Assembly (NCBI GenBank): GCA_963732875.1
Contig: CAVTBD010000002.1
Location: 2,232,001 to 2,296,000 of the forward strand
DNA: 64,000 nucleotides
Source: WHSO01 sp963732875
GTDB lineage: Bacteria > Pseudomonadota > Alphaproteobacteria > SMXQ01
Direction: 5' to 3'
This document shows, one piece after another, positions 16,085 to 24,020 of this stretch. Both the position numbers and the translations under genes were made by a program. Each line of letters opens with the position of its first letter. The stretch's first letter is position 1. A model generated the notes under the pieces. The model was not told where the DNA came from, did no database searches, and was given only the letters and a program-made list of their open reading frames with translations.

Positions 16085-16768
16085 CTACGGCGCGAGCCGG
16101 TAGCCGCCCTTCTCCGTGATCAGGATTTCCGACTTGGCGGGATCGCGCTCGATCTTCTGGCGCAGCCGGTAGATGTGGGTCTCGAGCGTATGGGTGGTGA
16201 CGCCGGCGTTGTAGCCCCACACCTCGTGCAGCAGCTTTTCGCGGCTCACCACCTTCTCGCCGGTGCGGTAGAGGTACTTGAGGATCGCCGTCTCCTTCTC
16301 GGTCAGGCGGATCTTGCGCTCCTTCTCGTCGAGCAGCAGCTTCTGCGCCGGCTGGAAGGTGTAGGGGCCGATCGAGAACACCGCTTCTTCCGACAGCTCG
16401 TGCTGGCGCAGCTGGGCGCGCAGGCGCGCGAGCAGCACGCCCAGCTTGAACGGCTTGGCGACGTAGTCGTTGGCGCCCGAATCGAGGCCGAGGATGGTGT
16501 CGGCCTCGGAGTCGGCGCCGGTCAGCATGATGATCGGACTTTTGACCCCGTTGCGTCGCATCAGGCGGCACAGTTCGCGCCCGTCCATGTCGGGCAGGCC
16601 GACGTCGAGGATGATGGCGTCGAAGTAGCCGTCCCCCGCCACCTTGAGGGCCTCCTGGCCGGTGTGGGCGATGCGGGTGGTGAATTCCTCGTGCAGCTGG
16701 AGCTGCTCGGCGAGGGAGGTCACCAGGGCCTCGTCGTCGTCCACCAGAAGAACGCGCTTTTCGGTCAT
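16085..16768 (-). CDS. OmpR-family two-component response regulator
   Basis: A 227-residue regulator: a receiver domain (residues 1-118) with acidic pocket DDD at 10-12, phosphorylation site D55 in IILDVGLPDMDG, T84 and K106 in AKPF; and a C-terminal winged helix (130-227) with KIRLTEKETAILKYL, SREKLLHEVWG and the recognition helix THTLETHIYRLRQKIE. All phosphorelay residues are present. No histidine kinase is adjacent, so it is an orphan here and its signal is unknown. It is convergent with the gene on its left and divergent from ribA, leaving about 200 bases for both promoters. Homologues at this place next to ribA are common in Rhodospirillales, as I recall, but uncharacterised. Confidence 0.88.
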   Translation of the reverse strand: MTEKRVLLVDDDEALVTSLAEQLQLHEEFTTRIAHTGQEALKVAGDGYFDAIILDVGLPDMDGRELCRLMRRNGVKSPIIMLTGADSEADTILGLDSGANDYVAKPFKLGVLLARLRAQLRQHELSEEAVFSIGPYTFQPAQKLLLDEKERKIRLTEKETAILKYLYRTGEKVVSREKLLHEVWGYNAGVTTHTLETHIYRLRQKIERDPAKSEILITEKGGYRLAP

Positions 16769-16964
16769 GGATTGGGGGCTCCCGGGCCGCGCCGCGCCGG
16801 CCGTTGCTGTCGCGCCCGAGTGTAGCGAAAGCAGGGCGCGGCGAAAAGGTTAGGTGCACCGCAGCGTCGCCGCGAAAATGGCCCGGGATGGCCTTTTTCC
16901 AGGCCCCGTGATACATCAGGCCCCTCACGCAATCATCGGGCGGCAGGGCCGTGCCGGGGTCAGG

Positions 16965-18116
16965 ATGTCGAGCACAGTGGCACCGACGGGACGAGAGGGC
17001 GATCAGGAATCGCGGCGGCACGGGTCGCTGGTGGCGGTCGACCGCGCCGTGGCCGAACTGCGCCGCGGCGGGTTCGTCATCCTCACCCAGGGCCGCTCGG
17101 CGGTGCTCGCCCAGGCGGCGGAGGCGGTCACGCCGCAGAGCATGGACCGCATGCGCGCGCTGGCCGGCGCCGAACCCCGGCTCGCGATCACGCGCCAGCG
17201 CGCCGCTGCGGTCGGGCTTGCCGTGACCGGGGAGGGGCCGGTGCTGGTGCCGCTGCCGGAAGGCTTCTCCGCCCAGGAAGTGCGCGAGGTAGCCGAGCCC
17301 GGCGAGCCGGTCTCGTTCCGCCTGCCCACGCCGGTCGACGAGACCAATGCCGACACGCGCGCGGGCTTCGCCACCGCGGTCGAGCTCACCAAGATCGCGC
17401 GCCTGCTGCCCGCCGCGCTGGTGGCGCTGCTGCCGTCCAATATCACCAGCACCGAGAGCTTCGCCGCCAGGCACGACCTCCTGGTGGTGGCCGCGTCGGA
17501 CGCCGACAACTACCAGGAGCGCGTCGCGCGCTCGCTACGCGCCGTAAGCCAGGCGCGCGTGCCGCTCGCCGGCGCCGAGAACGCACGCATCGTCGCCTAT
17601 CGCCCGGCGGACGGCGGCATCGAGCATCTCGCCATCATCATCGGCGATCCCCGGCCGGGCGAGCCGGTGCTGGCCCGGCTCCATTCGGAATGCTTCACCG
17701 GCGACCTGCTCGGCAGCCTGCGCTGCGACTGCGGCGACCAGCTGCGCGGCGCGATCGAGGAGATCTCCGCGCGCGGCGCCGGCGTGCTGATCTATCTCGC
17801 CCAGGAGGGGCGCGGCATCGGCCTGGTCAACAAGCTGCGCGCCTACAACCTGCAGGACGAGGGGCTCGATACCATCGACGCCAACGTGCAGCTCGGCTTC
17901 GACGCCGACGAGCGCATCTACCTGCCGGCCGCCGAGATCCTGCGCGACCTCGGCTTCACCCGGGTGGTGCTGATGACCAACAATCCCGAGAAGGTCGAGG
18001 CGCTGGCGCGCTGCGGCATCGAGGTGGTCGAGCGCGTCGCCCACGCGTTCCCCGCCAACGCCCACAACGAGCTCTACCTCTCCACCAAGAAGAACCGCTC
18101 CGGGCACCTGTTCTAG
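16965..18116 (+). CDS. ribA: GTP cyclohydrolase II with N-terminal extension
   Basis: A 383-residue protein. The C-terminal 200 residues are GTP cyclohydrolase II, first step of riboflavin synthesis: zinc cysteines in CFTGDLLGSLRCDCGDQL, the catalytic YLAQEGRGIGLVNK, and the conserved end LYLSTKKNRSGHL. The first 180 residues resemble a degenerate DHBP-synthase (RibB)-like domain (VDRAVAELRRGGFVILTQ) but lack the acidic active-site cluster of RibB, so the protein is probably monofunctional. ATG 16965 is chosen, 37 codons inside the longest open frame, since the upstream codons are unlike coding sequence. It is followed by a dispersed repeat. Confidence 0.92.
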   Translation: MSSTVAPTGREGDQESRRHGSLVAVDRAVAELRRGGFVILTQGRSAVLAQAAEAVTPQSMDRMRALAGAEPRLAITRQRAAAVGLAVTGEGPVLVPLPEGFSAQEVREVAEPGEPVSFRLPTPVDETNADTRAGFATAVELTKIARLLPAALVALLPSNITSTESFAARHDLLVVAASDADNYQERVARSLRAVSQARVPLAGAENARIVAYRPADGGIEHLAIIIGDPRPGEPVLARLHSECFTGDLLGSLRCDCGDQLRGAIEEISARGAGVLIYLAQEGRGIGLVNKLRAYNLQDEGLDTIDANVQLGFDADERIYLPAAEILRDLGFTRVVLMTNNPEKVEALARCGIEVVERVAHAFPANAHNELYLSTKKNRSGHLF

Positions 18117-18120
18117 GCCG

Positions 18121-18309
18121 AATCGACATTCATTTTTCATCGTCATTCCGGGCAAGCGAAATCCTTGTGTCGCAAGGATTTCACGCGACCCGAAATCCAT
18201 TTTGCTCGTCGTCGTGGATTCCGGCTTGCAAGGCTCGCATGCCGGAAATTCCAAGGATTTCCGGGCTCACCTAACAGCCGGAATGACGGCCTGGTGGTAA
18301 CTGTCGATT
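18121..18309. repeat. Dispersed palindromic repeat, family A, copy 1
   Basis: A 189-bp element with terminal inverted repeats: AATCGACATTC at the left and CTGTCGATT at the right (imperfect complement). Inside is a second inverted pair CGTCATTCCGG / CCGGAATGACG and further hairpin arms (AATCCTTG/CAAGGATT). A second copy with the same architecture lies at 23644-23837. It resembles a non-autonomous MITE-like or bacterial interspersed mosaic element. It lies directly after ribA and could fold into a transcript-ending hairpin. Confidence 0.8.
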
Positions 18310-18477
18310 GTTCCTAGGCCGCCGCCGGCCCGGAAGCTGCGGGCGGCGGAGTTTTCCCGTCGGCCCCGGGAATGCGGCAGTTTCTGCCGCCATCGCCGCC
18401 GCCGTCGACTTCTAACCACCTGTAATAGCTTTGATTTTCTCTATGGCACCGACCTTGCTTTTAATAAGGCCGGACCC
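18310..18477 (+). promoter_or_regulatory. Control region upstream of the 320-aa gene
   Basis: GC-rich inverted segments (GCCGCCGCCGG / GGGCGGCGG around 18319-18350) are followed by an AT-rich block near 18419-18470 (TTTGATTTTC, TTGCTTTTAATAA) that probably contains the promoter. No exact -35/-10 pair stands out. Confidence 0.4.
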
Positions 18478-19440
18478 ATGCCCAGCCCGATCTTTCCAGG
18501 CCCCAGCGCACCGCCGCCCGCCGCCCGCGCCATTCAGACGGACACCCCGGCGAAAGCCGACAAGACGTCCGGCACCACCACCATGACCGCGTGGCAAGGT
18601 GACAAGTTTTCGTTCGGCGACCTGCTCGACCTGATCAACCCGCTCCAGCACATCCCGATCGTCAGCACGATCTATCGCGAAATCACCGGCGACAAGATCG
18701 GCCAGGCCGCGAAGCTCACCGGCGATACCCTGTTCGGCGGGGTGATCGGTCTGGTCGCCTCCGTGGTCGATACCTCCCTGCAGGCGGCGACCGGCAAGGA
18801 TACCGGCGAAACCGTGATCGCCGCGCTGCGCTCGGGCACCATGGACGACAGCGGCGGGAACGAGGGCACCGACGTCGCCGAGATTCTCGGCACCGACGGC
18901 GACGGCGACACCGCCAGTGTTGCCGCGACGGCCGCCCCGACGACCGCCGCCGCCAAGCCGCGGCAGCTTGCGGCAACCGAACCCGCCGACACCACCATGG
19001 CGGACGCGCCGCAGATTTACGAGCGCGCCAGGGCGAGGCCCCTGTTCACGCGCGCCACCAACCCACGGGTCCCGGTGGTGCCGCCGACCGAGATTCCGGC
19101 CGCCGATCCGACGCTCTATCAGGCGCGTTTCGCGAGCACGCCACGGCCACTCGAATCGAGCGTGCCGCTGCATGGCGTGCGCGGCGTCGCCGCGCCGTCG
19201 CTGCCGGCGCCCCGGATGCTGGCCGCGAATCCGCGCCTGGTCGCCGCCGCCCGCACGAGCGGCAGTGCCGTGCCCGGGATGCCGAGCGGTGCCTGGGTCC
19301 AGCTCATGCAGGCCGCCAAGGGTGCCACGCCCAACGGACCGTCGGGGCTCGCCACCGCCACCATCGCGCGTGCCATGGCGGGCTACGGCGCGGGCGATAT
19401 TCCGCTCGCGGCGCTCGGCGCCCCGAACGAGCGGCGCTGA
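18478..19440 (+). CDS. Conserved alphaproteobacterial protein of unknown function
   Basis: A 320-residue protein with one recognisable conserved segment at about residues 38-95 (FSFGDLLDLINPLQHIPIVS, then YREITGDKIG and TLFGGVIGLV). I recall this NPLQH-IP-TIYR-TGD pattern from uncharacterised alphaproteobacterial proteins. The rest is low complexity, rich in A, T, P and D, with acidic GTDGDGD near 140. No signal peptide or clear membrane helix; the GGVIGLVASVVD stretch is weakly hydrophobic. It stands alone between ribA and the L,D-transpeptidase gene. The start ATG 18478 lacks a good RBS (CCGGACCC). Confidence 0.7.
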   Translation: MPSPIFPGPSAPPPAARAIQTDTPAKADKTSGTTTMTAWQGDKFSFGDLLDLINPLQHIPIVSTIYREITGDKIGQAAKLTGDTLFGGVIGLVASVVDTSLQAATGKDTGETVIAALRSGTMDDSGGNEGTDVAEILGTDGDGDTASVAATAAPTTAAAKPRQLAATEPADTTMADAPQIYERARARPLFTRATNPRVPVVPPTEIPAADPTLYQARFASTPRPLESSVPLHGVRGVAAPSLPAPRMLAANPRLVAAARTSGSAVPGMPSGAWVQLMQAAKGATPNGPSGLATATIARAMAGYGAGDIPLAALGAPNERR

Positions 19441-19550
19441 TACCCGACATTCCGCACTTCGGCGCATGACGTTCGCGGGGCGGCAAAGCCTTCGTATGAA
19501 GCGAACTTCTGAGCCGCGACATGATCACGCCGTGACGCTATAACCGCCCC

Positions 19551-20072
19551 ATGCTGATCGAGGTCATGAGCGACGGCGCCGACCCGCGACGGGGCACGGT
19601 GCAATTCAAGGGACGGGCGGTGCCGTGCGCGCTCGGCCGCGCCGGGATCACCGCCGGCAAGCGCGAGGGCGACGGGGCGACGCCCGCCGGGCTGTTCCCG
19701 TTGCGCCGGGTGCTCTACCGCGCCGACCGCGGGGCCGCGCCGACGACCGCGCTGCCTGTCGCCGTGATCGAAAAGGACGATGGCTGGTGCGACGCCCCGG
19801 CTCATGCCGACTACAACCGTCCGGTCCGCCTGCCGCATCCGGCCCATGTCGAACATCTGTGGCGCGACGATGCCATCTATGACGTGATCGTGGTGATCGG
19901 CCACAACGACGACCCGGTCGTGCCGGGTGCCGGCAGCGCCGTGTTCGTACATATCGCGCGGCACGGCTTCGCGCCCACCGCGGGCTGCATCGCGCTCGCG
20001 CGCCACGACCTGCTCGATCTCCTTAAGACAGCGGCGCCGGGCGACGATATCCGGATCGGGCCGGCGGCATGA
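19551..20072 (+). CDS. L,D-transpeptidase (YkuD) family protein
   Basis: A 173-residue YkuD-fold protein; the family crosslinks peptidoglycan or attaches proteins to it through a catalytic cysteine. Seen: the closing motif HIARHGFAPTAGCIALARHD, with His and Cys of the HxnSxGC active site (T in place of S), and the GHNDDPV segment. No signal peptide is visible at this start, so export would need another start or a non-classical route; cytosolic members of this short class are common next to yggS in alphaproteobacteria. ATG 19551 lies after a 110-base gap. Convergent with yggS, 11 bases between stops. Confidence 0.8.
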   Translation: MLIEVMSDGADPRRGTVQFKGRAVPCALGRAGITAGKREGDGATPAGLFPLRRVLYRADRGAAPTTALPVAVIEKDDGWCDAPAHADYNRPVRLPHPAHVEHLWRDDAIYDVIVVIGHNDDPVVPGAGSAVFVHIARHGFAPTAGCIALARHDLLDLLKTAAPGDDIRIGPAA

Positions 20073-20083
20073 TCGCTGATCCG

Positions 20084-20767
20084 TCAGCGCGGGCCGAAGA
20101 TGGCGCTGCCCACCCGCACCTCGGTCGCACCGAACGCGACCGCGGTCTCGAAATCCCCGCTCATGCCCATGGACAGATGCGCGAGCCCGTTGCGCGCCGC
20201 GATCTTCGCGAGCAGCGCGAAATGGAGCGCGGGCTCCTCGTCCACCGGCGGCACGCACATCAGTCCCGAGACGGCGAGGCCGTGCTCGCGCACCACTTCG
20301 GAGATAAAGGTATCGGCGGCATCGGGCGCGACGCCCGCCTTCTGCGGCTCCTCTCCGGTATTGACCTGCACCAGGAAGGCACACGCACGCGCCGCGGCGC
20401 CGGCACGGTCGAGCTCGGTGCGGAGCTTCGCCGCGATACGCGCACGGTCGACGGTCTCGATCGCGTCGAACAGGCGCACGGCCTCGGCCGCCTTGTTGGT
20501 CTGGAGCGGCCCGATCAGGTGCAGCACCGCGTCGGGAAATGCCGCGCGCAGGGCGGGCCACTTGGTCGCCGCTTCCTGCACCCGGTTCTCGCCGAACACG
20601 CGCTGGCCGGCGTCGAGCGCCGCATGGACGGCCGCCGCATCATGGCCCTTGCTGACCGCGACCAGCGTCACCGCCGCGGGATCGCGGCCGGCGCCCTCGG
20701 CTGCGGCTTTGATGCGGGCGCGCACGGCGGCGAGGTTGGCAGCGATATCGGCGGCGGCGAGGCTCAT
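20084..20767 (-). CDS. YggS/PLPBP-family pyridoxal phosphate homeostasis protein
   Basis: A 227-residue PLP-binding TIM-barrel protein (YggS, human PLPHP) that buffers pyridoxal phosphate and has no known catalytic reaction. Seen: the PLP lysine in LVAVSKGHDAAAV, the FGENRVQEAATKW segment, HLIGPLQTNK, the LMCVPP strand, LSMGMSGDFETAV and the phosphate-binding end VRVGSAIFG. Length is normal. ATG 20767 is chosen over an upstream in-frame start because MSLAAADIAANLAAV matches the family's N-terminus. Divergent from the thiamine phosphate synthase gene, 62 bases apart. Confidence 0.92.
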   Translation of the reverse strand: MSLAAADIAANLAAVRARIKAAAEGAGRDPAAVTLVAVSKGHDAAAVHAALDAGQRVFGENRVQEAATKWPALRAAFPDAVLHLIGPLQTNKAAEAVRLFDAIETVDRARIAAKLRTELDRAGAAARACAFLVQVNTGEEPQKAGVAPDAADTFISEVVREHGLAVSGLMCVPPVDEEPALHFALLAKIAARNGLAHLSMGMSGDFETAVAFGATEVRVGSAIFGPR

Positions 20768-20829
20768 CACGGTGACCGGTTGAAGCAGGCGAGGAACGGC
20801 GTGGCGGGACGCGCCGACGGGAAAGCGCG

Positions 20830-21549
20830 ATGACCATAGCAAACGCGGCACGGGCACTCAATTTGCGGTCGGCGGCACGACATCCACGTGCCCGCGACCT
20901 GCCGCCGCTGATCCTGATGACCGACGAGGCGCGGCTGCCGGACCCGGTCGCGGCGCTCGCCGGGCTGCCGCGCGGCAGCGCCGTGATCCTGCGTCATTAT
21001 GGCGACGGCGTCTCCGCGTCCGCGCGCCTGCGCCTTGCCCGCGATCTCGCACGCACCTGCCGGCGGCGCGGCCTCAGGCTGCTGGTCGCGGCGAGCCCGC
21101 GCCTTGCCGCCGCGGTGGGAGCGGCCGGCGTGCACCTGCCCGAATGGATGGTGGCGGCCGGCACCCTTGCCGCGCGCATGCGCCGGCCGGGCTGGATCGT
21201 CACCGCGGCCTGCCATTCCGAGGCGGCATTGATGCGCGCCGCGCGCCTCGGCGCCGACGCCGCCCTGCTCGCGCCGGTGTTCCCGACCGCGAGTCATCCG
21301 CACGCCCCCGCGCTCGGTGCCGTCCGCTTCGCCCGGATCGCGCATGGCAGCCCGATCCCGGTCTATGCGCTCGGCGGCGTGGACGCGGCGGGCGCCCGGC
21401 GCCTCGCCGGTAGCGCCGCCGCCGGAGATCGCAGGGATCGGATTCGCAAAATCGGACCGTCGCCCTTGACCTTACAAAAAGTAGGGTTTAGGTGTGGGCT
21501 TCGGACGACAGCGCGTCGCGGCGTTCCTTGGATCGGGACGTTCGTCTAG
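20830..21549 (+). CDS. thiE: Thiamine phosphate synthase family protein, 3' end frameshifted
   Basis: A ThiE/TenI-fold protein; ThiE joins HMP-PP and HET-P to make thiamine phosphate. Seen: RGLRLLVAASPRLAAAVGA, the GVHLPEW strand, the ADAALLAPVFPTASHPHAP loop, and YALGGVDAAGARRL. After SAAAG (21426) the frame turns into basic nonsense (DRRDRIRKIGPSP...), while the neighbouring frame reads IAGIGFAKSDRRP and then stops at 21467-21469. That is the normal ending of the family, so one extra base lies near 21424-21427. Either the gene has a recent frameshift or the base call is wrong. It lacks several residues of true ThiE and may be a TenI-like or degenerate member. Confidence 0.75.
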   Translation: MTIANAARALNLRSAARHPRARDLPPLILMTDEARLPDPVAALAGLPRGSAVILRHYGDGVSASARLRLARDLARTCRRRGLRLLVAASPRLAAAVGAAGVHLPEWMVAAGTLAARMRRPGWIVTAACHSEAALMRAARLGADAALLAPVFPTASHPHAPALGAVRFARIAHGSPIPVYALGGVDAAGARRLAGSAAAGDRRDRIRKIGPSPLTLQKVGFRCGLRTTARRGVPWIGTFV

Positions 21550-21574
21550 AATAGCGCCGGAAGGGAAGGGCACC

Positions 21575-22429
21575 TTGTCGCACAGCGCGGCCTCCACAGC
21601 AGACAGGATCGACGTCGTCAGGGCGGGCGGGCCGGAACAGGCCGCCTTCATCACGGCGGTCAACCGCGCGCTCGCCGACGAAGCGGCGATCAAGAGCCGG
21701 ATCGCCGTCTTCAAGGACGGCGTCAACCTGACCGGAAAGCTCGCGCTCTCGGGCGGCACCGGATGGTTCACGCCTATGGTGCACGATCTTCTGCGCCAGG
21801 GAGTATCGGTCGTCGTCAACGATATCGGTCTGACGGCGCCGGGCACGCGCGCGGTCGAGACGGTGACCGGCATTCCCGCCGATTGGGTGTTTCAGCACAA
21901 TCTCTACATAACGCCGAAGGAAGTGCAGGGCTTTCTGCCCCATTGCGACCCGCATCTCGTCGCCGTGGCCCAGCTCTATGGGCGCAAGGAGTGGTTCATT
22001 TACGATAAACAGTTCGACAACCCGGTCAGCATTGCGGGGCGAAAGGACCTTCTGGTCGCCGATCCCAAGAAGAAGCTCGCCGTACGTCAGACCATCACCG
22101 TCGAGGCGGGAGACGTTTTTGTGATTCCGCGAGGCGTTTTCCATGCGGCGCGCGCCATTGACGGCGCCAGCGTGCATGTCGCGATCGGCTGTGCCGGAAT
22201 ACGGCCGGTGGACGTCATCTGGCAGCTTGCCGAAGAGGCGATGGCGCAATCGAAAATGCGCGCCGACATGACGCCCGAAGACGCCCGAACCGCGGCGGTA
22301 AGGTTCCTCGAGGAGACCTCACCGAAAATGCTTCCGCTGCCGCGCTATCGGCCTGCGAACATGGCGGCGCCGGAGAAGCCGCCGGCACTGTGCTGCGAGG
22401 AGGCGCTCGGTGCTCTACCGGGTCGTTAA
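21575..22429 (+). CDS. JmjC/cupin-type Fe(II) oxygenase
   Basis: A protein of about 284 residues with a cupin-like (JmjC, RoxA-like) double-stranded beta-helix. Seen: the iron-binding HCD in GFLPHCDPHLVAVAQLYGRK, the lysine-containing strand YGRKEWFIYD likely to bind 2-oxoglutarate, and the distal histidine in DVFVIPRGVFHAARA. Bacterial JmjC proteins of this kind are protein hydroxylases (for example of ribosomal proteins) or small-molecule hydroxylases; substrate unknown. The TTG at 21575 is chosen because GGAAGGGAAGGG precedes it; a GTG at 21494 would add 27 unlikely residues. It overlaps the next oxygenase gene by 20 bases. First of three adjacent oxygenase genes. Confidence 0.75.
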   Translation: MSHSAASTADRIDVVRAGGPEQAAFITAVNRALADEAAIKSRIAVFKDGVNLTGKLALSGGTGWFTPMVHDLLRQGVSVVVNDIGLTAPGTRAVETVTGIPADWVFQHNLYITPKEVQGFLPHCDPHLVAVAQLYGRKEWFIYDKQFDNPVSIAGRKDLLVADPKKKLAVRQTITVEAGDVFVIPRGVFHAARAIDGASVHVAIGCAGIRPVDVIWQLAEEAMAQSKMRADMTPEDARTAAVRFLEETSPKMLPLPRYRPANMAAPEKPPALCCEEALGALPGR

Positions 22430-22988
22430 GGGCGCCTTCGACGCGTCGTTCCTCGCCGACGTGGCACGGTTCGCGCAGCCGCTCGAAACGGTGGCGGCGG
22501 CGGTCGTCGAGAATTCGCCTTACGACACGCGCAAATGCGACCTGCGCTGGATCAAGCACGGTACGCGCGGGTTCGCGGCTCTGGAAAAGCAGATCTTCGC
22601 CTTTCTCGACCGCGAGGCGGTCATCGATTCGCGCCTGTGCGTGCTGGAGGATCTCCAGTACACCGAGTATGGCCCCGGCGCTTTTCACAGCTGGCACATC
22701 GATGCCTACAAGCGCGTCTACAACATGTACGATACGCCGCTCGGCAACCGGTTTATCGGCAAGAAACGCAAGGTCTCCATGTCCGTGCTTCTGAACGATG
22801 CGAGCGAGTTCGACGGCGGCGCGTTCGAGGTCTCCATGTTTCCCAACGGGCAAAATACCGTAGGCAGCGCGCTCGCGGATTTCACACGGGCCGGCGACGC
22901 CGCCGTGTTCGACGCCGGCCTGTGCCATCGCGTGGCACCGATGACGGCAGGGTTGCGCAAGTCCCTGGTCGCCTGGATCTGCGCGTGA
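22410..22988 (+). CDS. 2-oxoglutarate/Fe(II)-dependent dioxygenase (2OG-FeII_Oxy_3-like)
   Basis: A 192-residue dioxygenase of the prolyl-4-hydroxylase-like class. Seen: the HxD pair in FHSWHIDAYK (about residues 92-101), the strand KVSMSVLLNDASEFDGGAFE, the distal histidine in DAGLCHRVAPM and the 2-oxoglutarate-binding arginine in GLRKSLVAW. All cofactor residues are present. GTG 22410 lies within the end of the preceding gene, and the stop TGA overlaps a possible GTG of the next, so the three genes are translationally coupled. Substrate unknown; proteins of this family hydroxylate prolines, aspartates or peptide natural products. Confidence 0.82.
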   Translation: MLYRVVKGAFDASFLADVARFAQPLETVAAAVVENSPYDTRKCDLRWIKHGTRGFAALEKQIFAFLDREAVIDSRLCVLEDLQYTEYGPGAFHSWHIDAYKRVYNMYDTPLGNRFIGKKRKVSMSVLLNDASEFDGGAFEVSMFPNGQNTVGSALADFTRAGDAAVFDAGLCHRVAPMTAGLRKSLVAWICA

Positions 22989-23008
22989 ACGGGAGGACGG
23001 CGGCGGCG

Positions 23009-23623
23009 ATGCGCTTCTACGGCAAGACCCATCCCATTGCGGCGGAATACGCGCGCTTCCCGGTGCCGCTGCGCGCGATCCACCCGATCGACCAGGCGAC
23101 CGCGGCGACGGCCTATCGCCAACTGAGCGACCCCGCCAACATCCGCAAGCTCGGCAAGAAGGAAGCAGCCCACCCCAATGCCGTGTGCTACTACCGGCCG
23201 GCGTTCCTGACCGACCTCTTCACGGCGCTCGGCGAGCACATCCGCCGGTTCCTCGACTTCGACATCGTCGAGACCTATTACTACGCACGCCTCTACGGCA
23301 CCGGCGACGAGCTCAAGATCCATACCGACCGGGGCTCGTGCTTCGTCAGCGTGTCGCTGTGCTTCGGCTACGAGTATTCCGACCTGTTCCCGAAGGGATC
23401 GAGCTGGCCCATCGGCGTGCTCGAGGAGGCCGGTGACGGACCGGAGAAAGCCATCGCGTTCCCGTTGCAGCCGGGCGAGGGCATCCTCTATCCGGGCTGC
23501 TCGGCGCCGCACTGGCGCGACATGTTCCTCGGCGCTCACTGCGGCCAGGCATTCTTCCACTGGGTGCCGAAGGACGACACCGTGTTCGGATCGTTCTACG
23601 GCGATCCCGACAAGACCGCCTGA
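23009..23623 (+). CDS. Putative 2-oxoglutarate/Fe(II)-dependent oxygenase
   Basis: A 204-residue protein, third of the oxygenase cluster and not obviously homologous to the other two. Seen: the HxD motif in LKIHTDRGSCFVSVSLCFGY, a C-terminal region with GILYPGCSAPHWRDMF supplying a distal histidine, and the ending FFHWVPKDDTVFGSFYG. An arginine for 2-oxoglutarate is not certain (R in HWRDM is a candidate). The ATG at 23009 has GGGAGG upstream at slightly long spacing; GTG 22985 overlaps the previous stop and would add eight residues. A dispersed repeat follows 20 bases after the stop. Confidence 0.72.
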   Translation: MRFYGKTHPIAAEYARFPVPLRAIHPIDQATAATAYRQLSDPANIRKLGKKEAAHPNAVCYYRPAFLTDLFTALGEHIRRFLDFDIVETYYYARLYGTGDELKIHTDRGSCFVSVSLCFGYEYSDLFPKGSSWPIGVLEEAGDGPEKAIAFPLQPGEGILYPGCSAPHWRDMFLGAHCGQAFFHWVPKDDTVFGSFYGDPDKTA

Positions 23624-23643
23624 GTTTCACCGCCCCCAGGTTC

Positions 23644-23837
23644 AATCGACATTCGTTTTTCGGCGTCATTCCGGGCAAGCGAAGTCCTTGTGCCGCAAGG
23701 ACGTCGCGCGACCCGGAATCCATCCCGTTCCCGGCCCCGCTCATGGATTCCGGACAGCAAGGCTCGCGCCCGGAAAAGCTCGCTTTTCCGGGCTCGCCTA
23801 AGCTTCCGGAATGACGGCTCCGTGGTGAATGTCGATT
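23644..23837. repeat. Dispersed palindromic repeat, family A, copy 2
   Basis: A 194-bp element ending in perfect inverted repeats AATCGACATTC (23644-23654) and GAATGTCGATT (23827-23837). The internal layout matches copy 1: CGTCATTCCGGGCAAGCGAA, a CCTTG-CAAGG hairpin, GGAATCCAT/ATGGATTCC arms, then TTCCGGAATGACGG. The two copies differ by scattered substitutions, so they are not recent duplicates. Confidence 0.85.
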
Positions 23838-24020
23838 CAGCCTGGCAACTTTCATTGTTGCGCCGAAGACACGCCCGCCATCCGCGGTATCGGCGGCAGC
23901 CCGCTGTCACGGGTCTTTCACTGTCGTGTCTCACACACCCGCTAAGAACCAACGCACGCGCCCGGGGGTCCGGCGCCGACGTGTGCACACGTGTCATAAT
24001 CTCATCAAGGGGTGAACCCA
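23838..24020 (+). promoter_or_regulatory. Upstream region of porin 1
   Basis: It contains the 14-bp perfect palindrome ACGTGTGCACACGT (23979-23992) about 14 bases before the RBS AAGGGG (24006-24011). No clear -35/-10 pair was found. The palindrome may be an operator or a hairpin in the leader. Confidence 0.45.
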
